Source of the DNA: Acidobacteriota bacterium
Lineage (GTDB): Bacteria > Acidobacteriota > Thermoanaerobaculia > Multivoradales > J023
Length of the DNA: 64,000 nt
Direction of reading: 5' to 3'
NCBI GenBank assembly: GCA_029263395.1
Contig: JAJCXO010000177.1
Span: 1 to 64,000, forward strand
Positions 35,164 to 45,183 of this stretch are shown here, piece after piece (the stretch's first letter is position 1; each line of letters opens with the position of its first letter). Below the pieces are notes generated by a model, which saw only the letters and a list, made by a program, of their open reading frames with translations, was not told the DNA's origin and did no database searches. Both the position numbers and the translations under genes were made by a program.

Positions 35164-36917
35164 TTGGAGCCATCCATCTTGACCGCCGTCCCTTGCCGCA
35201 AGGTCAGGTATTGGCCCACCTTGGGAGTATCCCAAGTCTCCTTGGACCCATCAGGCCAGTAGACGCGAACCGAGGAGACCTTGGTGGCTTTGCCCAAGCC
35301 GATCAGCACCCGTGGATCGTTTGCCGAGCAATAGGACCCATCGGTCACAACCCGCCCCCAGTGAGGCGGCTGACCGGTTCGCAACACCTCGACGCGAGCC
35401 CCCAACATGTCCCGTCCGCCGCCCGTACCGGTCAAGCGCAAACCGAGCCAAGGTGTCTCCTGGCCGACCTCGTTACGCAACAGGCGGAGCGGCCCATTGT
35501 TGTTGAACACCACCAAGTCGGCGTCACCATCGTTGTCGAGATCACCGACCGCGGTACCGCGGCTGACTTCGGCAATCTGAAAGGGTTTGCCGGCTCGGGC
35601 GGTGGCGTCTTCGAAACGTCCCCCACGGTTCAAGAACAACTGGTTGCTCTGGGCGAGCGGGAAACGCTCGCCGCCACCCGCCAAGGCTTCCAAGATCCTC
35701 ACCGCGCCGTTGGCGATCATCAGATCCAACCGACCATCGTTTTCGACGTCGAGCCATGCCGTGCCAAACGAGGTGAACGGCAAGCTGTCTGCCGACAAGC
35801 CGGTTTCTAGGGTTCGATCTTCGAACAGCCCGCCGCCATCATTGACGTAGAGCGTGTTGGTCTCCCCCATCAGGTGCGTCATGAAGAGGTCGGCGTCACC
35901 GTCGGTATCAAAATCGGTTGCCAACACCCCCATCGAAGCCTCTGGCGCTCCCTCCCGGTTGACCGCAACACCCCCGAGAAGCGCCTCGTCCCGGAACGTG
36001 CCATCACGCTGGTTGAGCCAGAGGTGATTGGGCTCGCCATCATTGGCGACATACAGATCAATCCAACCGTCCTCGTCGAAGTCCGCGGCGACTACACCGA
36101 GTCCTGCCGCCTTCACCCCGTCGATGCGTGACCGTGTCGAGACATCTTCGAACGTCCCATCACCGCGGTTGCGCCACAGACGATCCGCGATGCCGTCGAA
36201 CGAGGACGGACCACAATAGTCCCGCCGGCTACTGGTGGCAAAACACTTGGGATTACGCTTCAGATCAAAGACGACGTAATTGGCAACGAACAAGTCGAGC
36301 CAGCCGTCCCGATCGAAGTCGAAGAAGGATGCACTCGTGGACCACGCCGTATCGTCCACTTTGGCCGACGCCGTGACATCGATGAAGGTGCCGTCGCCGC
36401 GGTTGCGCAACAGCTGATTGGAGCCATAGTTGGTGACATAGAGGTCGACAAAACCGTCGTTGTCGAAGTCGCCGCTCGCTACCCCCATACCGTAGCCAGT
36501 CGCGATTTTGGCCAGTCCACTCTCGACTGTCACGTCAGTAAAGCGCAGCCCCTTGGAGGCACCACCGATCAGCTCGTTGCGGAACAACCGATCCGACGGC
36601 GGATGTGGACCCGGCGGCGGAAAGAACACATCCTCCATGGTCTTCCCTGGGCCGAGCACCGAACCTTGCACGACGTAGAGGTCGAGGTCACCATCGTTGT
36701 CGTAGTCCAGCAGCGCCCCCCCTTGGCCGGTCATTTCCGGGAAATAGTGCTCGCCGGACATGCCGTTGAAATGGACAAACGCGAGTCCAGTCTCGGTTGC
36801 GACATCTTTGAACAGTGGCCCATCGGTCGCCGCCGCCGCCGGCAGGGCGATGAGGGCTACGGATGCAAGCGAGAGGAGGGTCCGGTGAAGATGGGAGCGT
36901 AGATCAAGCCGTTTCAT
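35160..36917 (-). CDS. CRTAC1-type exported protein: FG-GAP/VCBS propeller plus ASPIC/UnbV
   Basis: A 585-residue protein with a standard signal peptide (RTLLSLASVALIALPAAAA) and no lipobox. Seven calcium-type blades are seen (LLDYDNDGDLDLYVVQG, ASGDFDNDGFVDLYVTNYG, SFFDFDRDGWLDLFVANY, VAADFDEDGWIDLYVANDG and others), then ASPIC/UnbV (MLGARVEVLRTGQPPHWGRVVTDGSYCSANDPRVLIGLG). The cysteine pair KCFATSSRRDYCGP matches the first propeller at 21422. It begins 9 bp after the methyltransferase stop and overlaps the TPR gene by four bases, so it is probably transcribed with the DprE1/DprE2-like genes. Confidence 0.92.
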   Translation of the reverse strand: MKRLDLRSHLHRTLLSLASVALIALPAAAATDGPLFKDVATETGLAFVHFNGMSGEHYFPEMTGQGGALLDYDNDGDLDLYVVQGSVLGPGKTMEDVFFPPPGPHPPSDRLFRNELIGGASKGLRFTDVTVESGLAKIATGYGMGVASGDFDNDGFVDLYVTNYGSNQLLRNRGDGTFIDVTASAKVDDTAWSTSASFFDFDRDGWLDLFVANYVVFDLKRNPKCFATSSRRDYCGPSSFDGIADRLWRNRGDGTFEDVSTRSRIDGVKAAGLGVVAADFDEDGWIDLYVANDGEPNHLWLNQRDGTFRDEALLGGVAVNREGAPEASMGVLATDFDTDGDADLFMTHLMGETNTLYVNDGGGLFEDRTLETGLSADSLPFTSFGTAWLDVENDGRLDLMIANGAVRILEALAGGGERFPLAQSNQLFLNRGGRFEDATARAGKPFQIAEVSRGTAVGDLDNDGDADLVVFNNNGPLRLLRNEVGQETPWLGLRLTGTGGGRDMLGARVEVLRTGQPPHWGRVVTDGSYCSANDPRVLIGLGKATKVSSVRVYWPDGSKETWDTPKVGQYLTLRQGTAVKMDGSK

Positions 36918-36926
36918 ACCCTCATT

Positions 36927-37985
36927 CTATGCCGAGTCAGTCCGCGGCCTGGCCACCAGGAACGCGAAGTCACTCGGCAAGACCTCATGTTCGATGAGCG
37001 TCCGTTCGTACAAGAACATCAATCGCAGGATGCTCAAGTCCTTCTCGTCTTCCAAGTCGAACCCTGGCATCACATGCGACAGCAAAATGTGGAGCAAAGT
37101 GCCGCCGTAGGGTTTGAAATCGATGATCTCGAAATACTGTTCGAGCACCGGGATAACCTCGGCCGAACGCACCGACTCCGACGGATCCAGGGTGATCATA
37201 TCCTCGAGTTCGGGCCGCAAGACGCGTAGGAACGGTGCAGCCTTGCGCGCCTTCTCAGGCAGAACTTGCAGCACCTCGTTCATGAGCTGGAGCTGAAGGT
37301 CCGTCCACTGGAATCTGGACGGGCCGACGAATTCGTTGATCATGAGCACACCACCCGGTTTGAGGCAGGCCTGGACCTGCTGGTAAATATGCTCCAAGTT
37401 CTCGAGATGATGTAGTGCCATCTTGGCGATTACAACGTCGTAAGCGCCGGTGGGCAGCTCGATCTGATCGATGTCCACCACCTCATAGTGCAGGCGATCA
37501 CCGAGACCAGCCTCACTCGCCAGCTGGTTGGCTAGTCGAATCGACTCCGGGCTGACATCAAAACCGTCAACCCGCTGCGCCACACCAATTTCGACCAGAG
37601 CTCGCTCGAGGTTGCCGCCGCCGCATCCGAGGCTCAAGATGCGACCCACTGGCCGTTCCTCGACGTGCTGGTCAAAAAAATATTGTAGGTAGTAAACCTG
37701 CGGATCGCCCGAAATCTGAAGCCGAATGTGCTCTTCTTCGACCAAAGGCCAATCCAACCAACCGCGTTGACGCCCGGCCTCGACATCGCCTACCCGGTCA
37801 TCCCAATGCTGGCTGGCGAGAGCACCCCACCGCGACGGCATCACCCTGCGTCGGACTTCGCTGGCCAGCGCACGCAGGCGCGGGTGCTTGCTTAGGCGCA
37901 GCCGGCACCATCTCTCGAGACGGTTCAAAACCCAATGCGCCTCATGACAAACCGGGGCAAGAGCCGGATCACGCACATGATCCAA
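36927..37985 (-). CDS. Class I SAM-dependent methyltransferase
   Basis: A protein of up to 352 residues with the Rossmann SAM site ILSLGCGGGNLERALVEIG (about 115-135), GFDVSPESIRLA, and the motif KMALHHLENLEHIYQQ that follows the catalytic pocket. N- and C-terminal regions are not characteristic. The start shown overlaps the preceding gene by 61 bp; a TTG at 37928, forming TTGA with its stop, is an alternative. It is the third gene of the DprE1-DprE2-like unit, which suggests a lipid-linked sugar or polyprenyl substrate, but that is inference. Confidence 0.85.
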   Translation of the reverse strand: MDHVRDPALAPVCHEAHWVLNRLERWCRLRLSKHPRLRALASEVRRRVMPSRWGALASQHWDDRVGDVEAGRQRGWLDWPLVEEEHIRLQISGDPQVYYLQYFFDQHVEERPVGRILSLGCGGGNLERALVEIGVAQRVDGFDVSPESIRLANQLASEAGLGDRLHYEVVDIDQIELPTGAYDVVIAKMALHHLENLEHIYQQVQACLKPGGVLMINEFVGPSRFQWTDLQLQLMNEVLQVLPEKARKAAPFLRVLRPELEDMITLDPSESVRSAEVIPVLEQYFEIIDFKPYGGTLLHILLSHVMPGFDLEDEKDLSILRLMFLYERTLIEHEVLPSDFAFLVARPRTDSA

Positions 37986-38662
37986 CGCCAGATACCAGGC
38001 ACATAAACCTCAGGCGTCCCACGATCGATCGCACGCAGCACCTGCCGTGCCACCGCCACCGGCTCACCGGCAAACGGCGGCGGATCGAGCCCAGCGGTCA
38101 TACTGGTTTTGACGAAGCCGGGTTTGACACAGACCGTTACCAGTCCAGCTGCCCTGTACTTGTGATCGAGAGCTTCCAAATAGCGCGACAACCCGGCCTT
38201 GGCAGCGCCGTAAATCGCCACCGGCTTCCGTCCACGTTCGCCCGCCACCGAACTGAAGACACAGAGTGTTCCGCCGCCGCCCTCGAGCAGGGTTTTGCGC
38301 GCCAATTCACAGAATGCGACGGTCTGGCTGAAATTGACCTGCAGCAGCTGCAACGCCAGCTCAGTGTCCGCTTCGAGTTCGTCCTGAGACCTGAAGATAC
38401 CGGCCGTCACGACCACACAGTCCAAACCTTCGAGGGCCGACCGAGCGGTCGCTAGGGCTGGCGCAAAGGTCTCGAACTGTTCGAGATCACAGAGCGCGGT
38501 TGCGACCACCCCTTCACTCCCCCGCACCTCGAGGTCACGGGCACTGCGCTCCAGATCTTCGAGGTCACGACCCAGCAGGCACAACCGATCTCCGCGATTG
38601 GCCATCAACCGGGCCAGGGCTCGCCCCATCCCTCGCGTGGCGCCGATCAAGGCGACTTTCAT
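37925..38662 (-). CDS. Short-chain dehydrogenase, DprE2-like
   Basis: A 245-residue NAD(P)H reductase. It has the nucleotide motif GATRGMGRALA at 7-17, VVVTAGIF, and the catalytic serine and YxxxK in VFSSVAGERGRKPVAIYGAAK. In mycobacteria DprE2 reduces the 2-keto intermediate left by DprE1 to complete ribose-to-arabinose epimerisation on decaprenyl phosphate. Here it overlaps the DprE1-like gene by four bases (ATGA), which is strong support for the pair. A C-terminal hydrophobic segment (WRWIMCVIRLLPRFVMRRIGF) may attach it to the membrane. Confidence 0.85.
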   Translation of the reverse strand: MKVALIGATRGMGRALARLMANRGDRLCLLGRDLEDLERSARDLEVRGSEGVVATALCDLEQFETFAPALATARSALEGLDCVVVTAGIFRSQDELEADTELALQLLQVNFSQTVAFCELARKTLLEGGGGTLCVFSSVAGERGRKPVAIYGAAKAGLSRYLEALDHKYRAAGLVTVCVKPGFVKTSMTAGLDPPPFAGEPVAVARQVLRAIDRGTPEVYVPGIWRWIMCVIRLLPRFVMRRIGF

Positions 38663-39990
38663 TGACCGTCTCCAAAAAGCCGAACCGATTGTGCACTGGC
38701 GAGACGCTGGTGTGGATCCCACTTCTGCCGCACATCCAGCCAATCTGCAAGGCGTGGCTCCATCACCCGAAATCGCTCCGCCGTCGTAAAGGCATCCTTG
38801 GCGAGATAAATCCGGCCGCCGCAGGAGATCAGGAAATCGTCCAGGGTGGCGACCACTTCGGCGGTATTACGACGCACCGGAATATCGAGGCAGATCGACA
38901 TCCCCGGCTTGGGAAACGATAACAGCCCATCACCTTCAGCCCCGAAGTCTTTGAGGACACTCAAGAAAGAGGGGACTCGCAATCGCGTCAACAAATCCAG
39001 AAAGTCGCGAACCAGCCTTGGGTCGTCACCATAAGGAATCACACAGGCGTATTGGGTGAAGCCTCGCGCGCCATAAACCTTGTTCCAGTCAATGACGAAG
39101 TCGAGGGGATGAAAAAAAGTCTCTGGATGAGCGATACCCCGAGTCTGACGTCGCACGTGTTTGCCATAATAGACAACGTTGAAAGCCCGTGCTGACAGGC
39201 GGTTGAGCACCCACGAGGGCAATTCGAACGGTACCGTCAAACGCCGCTTCTCCGGCGGCGGATCATCCGGCGCCTCGTCTGGCGTCGCCCAGCGTCCACG
39301 CATCAGGATCCCTCGCCCCATGTGGCGGCCACGTTTCAGGCAGTCGATCCAACCCACCGTAAAGGGCCAAACCTCGGCTGCTTGTTTGAGCGCTTTGAGA
39401 AACTGATCCAGATCTGGAATGCGCTCCGACTCCGCCCAAATCCACGGCGATGGGATCGACTCGAGCTTCACCTCGACTTCGAGGATGTGCCCGGTCAGCC
39501 CCATGCCACCGATGGTGGCCAAGAAGAGATCGCTTTTCTGCTGGCGTGAACACCACACCACAACACCGTCAGCCAACATCAACTTGAGTCGACGGACATG
39601 TGCGCCGAAGGTCCCCACCTGATGATGGTTCTTGCCGTGGACGTCGGCAGCCACCATACCGCCGAGGGTAACGTATTGCGTGCCGGTCGACACCGGCGAA
39701 GCAAAACCGCGCGGCCAGAAAACTTGGTTCAAAGCACCAAGGGACAAGCCTGATTCTGCCAACAGAACACCCGTTTGTGGATCAAACGCGAGGATGCGGT
39801 CCGCCAGTACCGATCCGGCGACATCGAAGGTGCCCGGAGGCGGCAGCGACGAGTCGCCGTAAGACCGTCCGAGGCCTCGAGTCAACGCCGCCCCTCGGGC
39901 TGATGCTTCCAGGTCTTCAGACAGTACCTGGCGCCCGGGAACCGGCAGTCGTCCCCAGCCCGAAAGCGTGCTTTGATATCGAGCGGACAC
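38659..39990 (-). CDS. FAD-linked oxidase, DprE1-like
   Basis: A 443-residue FAD oxidase. The PCMH-type FAD domain shows GLGRSYGDSSLPP near the N-terminus and GGMVAADVHGKNHHQVGTFG, the signature of decaprenylphosphoryl-ribose oxidase. The C-terminal substrate domain has SICLDIPVR, which carries a cysteine at the place corresponding to the drug-target cysteine of mycobacterial DprE1, and RIYLAKDAFT with the active-site lysine. It heads a run with the DprE2-like, methyltransferase, CRTAC1 and TPR genes. Whether the product is an arabinose donor or another sugar cannot be told. Confidence 0.87.
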   Translation of the reverse strand: MSARYQSTLSGWGRLPVPGRQVLSEDLEASARGAALTRGLGRSYGDSSLPPPGTFDVAGSVLADRILAFDPQTGVLLAESGLSLGALNQVFWPRGFASPVSTGTQYVTLGGMVAADVHGKNHHQVGTFGAHVRRLKLMLADGVVVWCSRQQKSDLFLATIGGMGLTGHILEVEVKLESIPSPWIWAESERIPDLDQFLKALKQAAEVWPFTVGWIDCLKRGRHMGRGILMRGRWATPDEAPDDPPPEKRRLTVPFELPSWVLNRLSARAFNVVYYGKHVRRQTRGIAHPETFFHPLDFVIDWNKVYGARGFTQYACVIPYGDDPRLVRDFLDLLTRLRVPSFLSVLKDFGAEGDGLLSFPKPGMSICLDIPVRRNTAEVVATLDDFLISCGGRIYLAKDAFTTAERFRVMEPRLADWLDVRQKWDPHQRLASAQSVRLFGDGQ

Positions 39991-40081
39991 GTGCCTAGCT
40001 GAATACAGGTCTAGCAGGATAGAGGGCTGGCGGAGCCTGAAACGAAACGAGCGAACAAGCTATCGACCTCGAAAAGTTACT

Positions 40082-41467
40082 CTACTTCGACATGGCGCCG
40101 AGAAAGTCGTCGTTGGTACGCGTCTTGTTGAGCTTGTCGCGCAACAACTCCATCGACTCGACCGTGGACAGAGGATTGAGTACCTTGCGCAGGACCCAGA
40201 CCCGATGCAACTCATCCGCAGGGCGCAGCAGCTCTTCTTTGCGTGTCCCGGAACGATTGATGTCGATCGACGGGAACACACGTTTGTCGGTCAGCTTGCG
40301 ATCGAGGTGGATCTCGCAGTTGCCAGTCCCCTTAAACTCTTCGAAGATCACGTCGTCCATGCGGCTACCGGTGTCGACCAGCGCTGTCGCGATAATGGTC
40401 AAGGAGCCCCCTTCTTCGACGTTGCGAGCCGCGCCGAAGAAACGTTTAGGGCGATGCAGAGCGTTGGCATCGATACCACCGGACAGCACCTTACCCGACG
40501 GCGGCTGCACCGTGTTGTAGGCCCTGGCCAAGCGAGTGATCGAGTCCAGCAGGATCACTACATCTTTCTTATGCTCCACCAGGCGCTTCGCCTTCTCGAT
40601 TACCATGTCGGCCACTTGGACGTGACGGGTGGCAGGTTCGTCAAATGTCGACGACACAACTTCACCCTTTACCGAACGCTGCATATCGGTGACTTCTTCG
40701 GGGCGCTCGTCAATCAACAGGACGATCAATACCACCTCGGGATGATTGTGAGCCAACGATGAAGCCAAGGACTGCAACAACATCGTTTTTCCGGTTCTTG
40801 GCGGGGCGACAATCAAGGCGCGTTGGCCTTTACCCATCGGGGTCGTCAGATCCATGATCCGTGAAGACATGTCCCCAGGCACTTCGAGCTGCAAACGCTC
40901 CAGGGGATACAGCGGTGTCAGATTGTCGAAGAAAATCTTGTTCCGGACCACATCAGGGTGTTCGAAGTTGACCGCCTCGACCTTGATGAGGGCAAAATAG
41001 CGCTCGCCTTCCTTCGGCTTGCGGACCTGGCCAGACACCGTATCACCAGTGCGCAGATCGAATCGCCGGATTTGGCTCGGGCTGACGTAGATGTCGTCAG
41101 GGCCAGGCAGGTAGTTGTATTCCGGCGCTCTGAGGAATCCGAAGCCATCAGGCAAACACTCGAGTACTCCTTCAGCAAAAATCAATCCACTTTTTTCGGT
41201 CTGCGCCTGCAGCACCTTGAAGATGAGCTCTTGCTTACGGGTACCTGAAGCTCCTTCTATACTGAGGTCTTTGCCGATCTGGACCAGCTGCGAGATCGAC
41301 ATTTCCTTGAGTTCACGGATGTTGAGACCCGGGCCTTCTTGCAGAGCGAGACCGCCATGACCTTCCGCACGTCCCAATGCTTCGGGGCGCCCCTGGCCAC
41401 CAGCTCCTCTTGAACCTCTTCTGTTCCTCGGGCCACGGCCCGGCGGCTTCTGGCTGTTTCTAGTCAT
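40082..41467 (-). CDS. rho: Transcription termination factor Rho
   Basis: A 461-residue hexameric RNA helicase. A basic, G/R-rich N-terminal extension (1-45) precedes the Rho N-domain ([25 protein letters not shown]), the RNA-binding cold-shock-like domain ([38 protein letters not shown]), and the ATPase with [12 protein letters not shown] (Walker A), [15 protein letters not shown] and [11 protein letters not shown]; the Q- and R-loops follow ([21 protein letters not shown]). Its start overlaps the engB stop as ATGA. Many genes in the window lack U-tract terminators, which fits a Rho-dependent lifestyle. Confidence 0.97.
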   Translation of the reverse strand: MTRNSQKPPGRGPRNRRGSRGAGGQGRPEALGRAEGHGGLALQEGPGLNIRELKEMSISQLVQIGKDLSIEGASGTRKQELIFKVLQAQTEKSGLIFAEGVLECLPDGFGFLRAPEYNYLPGPDDIYVSPSQIRRFDLRTGDTVSGQVRKPKEGERYFALIKVEAVNFEHPDVVRNKIFFDNLTPLYPLERLQLEVPGDMSSRIMDLTTPMGKGQRALIVAPPRTGKTMLLQSLASSLAHNHPEVVLIVLLIDERPEEVTDMQRSVKGEVVSSTFDEPATRHVQVADMVIEKAKRLVEHKKDVVILLDSITRLARAYNTVQPPSGKVLSGGIDANALHRPKRFFGAARNVEEGGSLTIIATALVDTGSRMDDVIFEEFKGTGNCEIHLDRKLTDKRVFPSIDINRSGTRKEELLRPADELHRVWVLRKVLNPLSTVESMELLRDKLNKTRTNDDFLGAMSK

Positions 41468-42105
41468 GTCATTTCCACTGGTTGAGGTTTCCCGTGGCTG
41501 CTACCGAGGAAAACCGAGATTCCTTGCCAAACTTGCTTGACACCTTCCCCCGAAACCGCCGAACAAGGCACGAGGTCAAGATCATCCGCCAGCCCCAAGG
41601 TGCTGCGGATGCTTTTGAGGCCACGAATCCGCTTCGAACGAGGTAATTTGTCGATCTTGGTCGCCACCAACAGCAGATCCACATCGAGACTGAGGAAATA
41701 CTCGAAAGCCTGCTGATCCAGGGTTGTGGCACCAACTTTGCCATCGATCAGTTGGATCAAGAGGCGATTCGGACCGGCGAATTCAACACCGTGATCCGAA
41801 CCTTCGAAGTACTCGTTCATGAGTTCTGCCCAACGCTGACGCTCGTCTCGCGAGGCCTTGGCGAAGCCATAACCGGGCAAGTCGACGAAATAAAACCGTC
41901 GATTTATCGCGAAGTAGTTGACCAGCCGCGTACGCCCGGGAGACCGGCTGGTCCGCGCCAAACCTTTGCGCCCCAGGAGACGATTCATCAAACTCGACTT
42001 GCCGACGTTCGAACGGCCGACAAACGCAATCTCGGGCAGACCGTCACGCACGAACTGCCCGCGCTGGGCAGCCGATAGGACAAATTCAGCCGAGTCGATT
42101 CTCAC
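41464..42105 (-). CDS. engB: Ribosome biogenesis GTP-binding protein YihA/YsxC
   Basis: A 213-residue essential GTPase for 50S assembly. G1 is [12 protein letters not shown], the switch-I region [14 protein letters not shown]3 DLPGYGFA, G4 ATKIDKLP and G5 CSAVSGEGV. Length is typical (~200). It shares four bases with rho downstream. Its 381-bp leader carries a pair of direct repeats. Confidence 0.96.
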   Translation of the reverse strand: MRIDSAEFVLSAAQRGQFVRDGLPEIAFVGRSNVGKSSLMNRLLGRKGLARTSRSPGRTRLVNYFAINRRFYFVDLPGYGFAKASRDERQRWAELMNEYFEGSDHGVEFAGPNRLLIQLIDGKVGATTLDQQAFEYFLSLDVDLLLVATKIDKLPRSKRIRGLKSIRSTLGLADDLDLVPCSAVSGEGVKQVWQGISVFLGSSHGKPQPVEMT

Positions 42106-42486
42106 TGGTTTTTACCTGGTCTCAGGTGCACCCACAGGAGTGGAATATCCCTATATTCCGTCAGTGGATTACACGATTGGGGAACCCTGAACGCGGTCAA
42201 ATTTTGGGAGTGGAAGATCCCGAAATGGGATCCACAGTACTGTAGATCACTGAGAGCCAGGATCTACGAAGACGGACCAAACTGCAGAGAAGAAAGGAGA
42301 AATTCGGATTAGGTTTTCTCCGAAACCCGAGTGAAGGGCTGCCGAGCCCAACACTCTTTGTCGAACCGTTTAGATAAAACGGTCTGGGAATCCAACGTGG
42401 AGGCGGCTGAGATTGATTCCGAGCCCAAGACCGGTAGTCTTGAAGCCAGGTCTCTAGTACTGACCTCGAGAAATCAACCCGGCGGA
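42106..42486. promoter_or_regulatory. engB-rho leader region with paired repeats and palindromes
   Basis: No gene is seen in these 381 bp. GGAGTGGAATATCCC (42137-42151) and GGAGTGGAAGATCCC (42207-42221) differ by one base and are 70 bp apart; each is followed by a partial inverse (TATATTCC, GGGATC). A 10-bp palindrome ACAGTACTGT is at 42234-42243 and a 7-bp hairpin ACCGTTT/AAACGGT at 42365-42383, which could end lon transcripts running... in the opposite sense only if unpaired with a U-tract, so I leave it unassigned. The repeats may be operators for engB-rho. Confidence 0.4.
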
Positions 42487-44907
42487 CTAGTGGGCCAGTG
42501 AACCCGACCCGACATCCGCCCCTGGAGAGACCTGACCAAACTTTTCCTTCGAGTCCGGCAGCGAGGAAATCTCGCCGTCGAGCGTGAAGGTCAGTACTTC
42601 GTCCATCGAATCGACGAGATGCACGGTCAGAACCTCTCGGACTTCCGCAGGGATGTCCTCGAGGTCCTTCTCGTTCTCGCTTGGAATCACAAGTTCGATG
42701 ATGTCAGCACGGAAGGCAGCGAGGATCTTATCCTTGATACCCCCGACTGGCAAGACTGTGCCACGGAGGGTGATCTCGCCAGTCATCGCGACATCTTTGC
42801 GCACCGGAATGTCGGTCAAGGCCGAGACCAACGCCGTTGCCATCGTGATACCAGCCGAAGGACCATCCTTGGGAATTGCGCCCTCGGGCACATGGATGTG
42901 GATATCGAGCTCGCTCGAGAAATCTGGGTCGATCCCCAACAAGGCAGTGCGGCTTCGGACGTAAGACATAGCGGCTCGTGCCGACTCTTGCATCACGTCT
43001 CCCAATTTGCCGGTCAGGTCGAGTTTGCCCTTGCCTTTCATGAGACCCACTTCGGTCTCCAAGATCTCGCCACCCACTTCAGTCCAGGCGAGTCCGGTCG
43101 AGACACCAACAATCGACTTCTCTTGTTTGCGGCGACGCCGGAATCTTGGCTTGCCGAGAAGCTCACGGACGAACTCCGAGCTATCGACAGTGATCTCGAG
43201 GCTCTTGCCCTCGTTCACGATCCGTCGTGCGAGTTTTCGGCAAACCGACGCGATTTCACGTTCCAGATTACGCACCCCTGCTTCGCGAGTGTAGCTGTCG
43301 ATCAGCGCTTTGACCGCGTCATCCTCGAAGGTCACCAACTCTGGTTTGAGGCCGTGGGTATCGAGCTGCCGCGGAACCAAGAACTGCTGCCCAATCGCCA
43401 GCTTTTCACTCGGCGTATAACCGGTGAGCTCGATCACCTCCATGCGATCCCGCAATGCCGGCGGCACGGTGTGGATGACGTTGGCGGTGGCGATGAACAT
43501 CACCTTCGAGAGGTTGTACTCGACATCGAGGTAGTGATCACCAAAGGTGTCATTCTGCTCTGGATCGAGAACCTCCAGCAGCGCCGCTGCTGGATCACCC
43601 CGGAAGTCCATTGCCATCTTGTCGATCTCGTCCAGCAAGAACACCGGATTGACGGTGCCGGCCTTCTTCATCATCTGGATGATCTGCCCCGGGAAGGCTC
43701 CGATGTAGGTCCGGCGGTGCCCACGAATCTCGGCCTCATCTCGCACGCCGCCCAACGATAGCCGCACGAACTTACGGCCGGTGGCTTTGGCAATCGATTT
43801 GGCCAGAGAAGATTTTCCTACACCGGGAGGTCCGACAAAACAAATGATCGAGCTTTGCGTTTTGCGAGTGAGCTGCCGAACGGCTAGGAATTCCAGGATC
43901 CGTTCCTTGATCTTCTCCAGGCCGTAGTGATCGGCGTTGAGAATCTCGTTGGCCTTATTCAGATCGCGGAGCTCGCGACTCTTCTTCTTCCAGGGAACAC
44001 TCACCAGCCAGTCGATGTAGTTGCGGGACACGGTGGCTTCTGCCGAGACCGGCGGCATCGCTTCCAAGCGTTTCAGTTCTTGATCCGCTTTCTCTCGTGC
44101 CTCTTTCGGCATGCCAGCCTTGTCGATCCGTTCCTTGAGCTCTTTGACCTCTTCCGCACGGTCATCTTTGCGCCCCAACTCGTCGTGGATCGCTTTGACC
44201 TTCTCGTTGAGGTAGTACTCTTTCTGAGCCTTCTCCATCTGCTTCTTGACTTGGATATTGACCCGCTTGTCGATATTGACCTTCTCGATCTCGACATCGA
44301 TCAGATCATGCAGGCGCTGCAAGCGCTCGTAGGGATTGAGCATCTCGAGCAGGCTCTGCTTCTCGCTGGTCGTCACCATGAGGTGCGCCGCAAGAGTGTC
44401 GGCGAAACGGTCCGGATCGTCGAGCTTGAGGGTCGGCATCAGGCCTTCGAAGGCTAGATGGTGTGACATTTTGGCGTACTGCTCAAAGGTGGAGAGCACA
44501 CGTGACATGTAGGTCTGGAGCTTGTCGCTGCTCGGATACTCGATATCGAACGAGTCAACTTCGGCTTGCAGGGATCCTTCATGCTCTACCAACTCGAGCA
44601 GACGACCACGCTTCTCGCCTTCGACCATCACTTTGACGTTGCCGTTGGGGAGCTTCAAGTTCTGGATGACCCGCGCCACCACTCCGATATCTTGAATGTC
44701 CTCACGCAATGGCTCGTCGATTTTGGGATCGCGCTGGGTGATGAGAAACAGTTGTTTCTCAGGCAGCGACAAGGCGAGCTCGAGCGCCCTTACCGAACTT
44801 TCGCGGCCCACAATGAACGGCGCCATCATATGAGGGAAAATAACCATATCGCGCAGCGGAACCGCTGGCAGTACTTTGCGCTCTTCTTTAATGAAGCTGG
44901 AGTTCAT
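42487..44907 (-). CDS. lon: ATP-dependent protease Lon
   Basis: An 806-residue AAA+ serine protease that removes misfolded and regulatory proteins. The N-terminal substrate domain (about 12-205) is followed by the coiled-coil, the ATPase with [15 protein letters not shown] and FLLDEIDKM, and the protease domain with the catalytic serine near 684 in [10 protein letters not shown] and a lysine in [10 protein letters not shown]. Length is standard. It follows clpX at a 276-bp interval that contains tandem repeats but no clear heat-shock promoter. Confidence 0.97.
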   Translation of the reverse strand: MNSSFIKEERKVLPAVPLRDMVIFPHMMAPFIVGRESSVRALELALSLPEKQLFLITQRDPKIDEPLREDIQDIGVVARVIQNLKLPNGNVKVMVEGEKRGRLLELVEHEGSLQAEVDSFDIEYPSSDKLQTYMSRVLSTFEQYAKMSHHLAFEGLMPTLKLDDPDRFADTLAAHLMVTTSEKQSLLEMLNPYERLQRLHDLIDVEIEKVNIDKRVNIQVKKQMEKAQKEYYLNEKVKAIHDELGRKDDRAEEVKELKERIDKAGMPKEAREKADQELKRLEAMPPVSAEATVSRNYIDWLVSVPWKKKSRELRDLNKANEILNADHYGLEKIKERILEFLAVRQLTRKTQSSIICFVGPPGVGKSSLAKSIAKATGRKFVRLSLGGVRDEAEIRGHRRTYIGAFPGQIIQMMKKAGTVNPVFLLDEIDKMAMDFRGDPAAALLEVLDPEQNDTFGDHYLDVEYNLSKVMFIATANVIHTVPPALRDRMEVIELTGYTPSEKLAIGQQFLVPRQLDTHGLKPELVTFEDDAVKALIDSYTREAGVRNLEREIASVCRKLARRIVNEGKSLEITVDSSEFVRELLGKPRFRRRRKQEKSIVGVSTGLAWTEVGGEILETEVGLMKGKGKLDLTGKLGDVMQESARAAMSYVRSRTALLGIDPDFSSELDIHIHVPEGAIPKDGPSAGITMATALVSALTDIPVRKDVAMTGEITLRGTVLPVGGIKDKILAAFRADIIELVIPSENEKDLEDIPAEVREVLTVHLVDSMDEVLTFTLDGEISSLPDSKEKFGQVSPGADVGSGSLAH

Positions 44908-44966
44908 CTCGCCTCTTTCACTCGATTGTCAACTGCGTCTCGCCGTCTACGTGTCTCACACTTCTA

Positions 44967-44998
44967 CAGTGCCTTGCCGTCTCAGTGCCTTGCCGTCT
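44967..44998. repeat. Perfect 16-bp tandem duplication in the lon leader
   Basis: CAGTGCCTTGCCGTCT at 44967-44982 is repeated at 44983-44998. Degenerate copies with a 16-18 bp period extend on both sides (about 44930-45050: GCGTCTCGCCGTCTAC, AATCTCATTGCCTAC, ATGTCTTACGTATCTG). All lie in the 276-bp lon leader. Confidence 0.85.
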
Positions 44999-45183
44999 AC
45001 AGAATCTCATTGCCTACAATGTCTTACGTATCTGTTGCCTATCTGCGTCACTCTGTCGGTTGTGCAGCCCTGTCGGGTATGCAGCCCTTGGCTTTCGGCC
45101 AACAGCCCAGACCCATTCGATCTCGACGCTACTACGTCGTGAGACCTGGAATCATTCTACTCTACGGGCTTGAGATCCTCTGG

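Noticed and set aside
37925-37985. 61-bp gene overlap as a frameshift or fusion of the dehydrogenase and methyltransferase
   Set aside because: Both proteins are complete, and an alternative TTG start in a 4-base overlap explains the interval.
42619-43761. 380-codon open frame opposite lon
   Set aside because: It is fully antisense to a well-conserved protease gene and has no family features.
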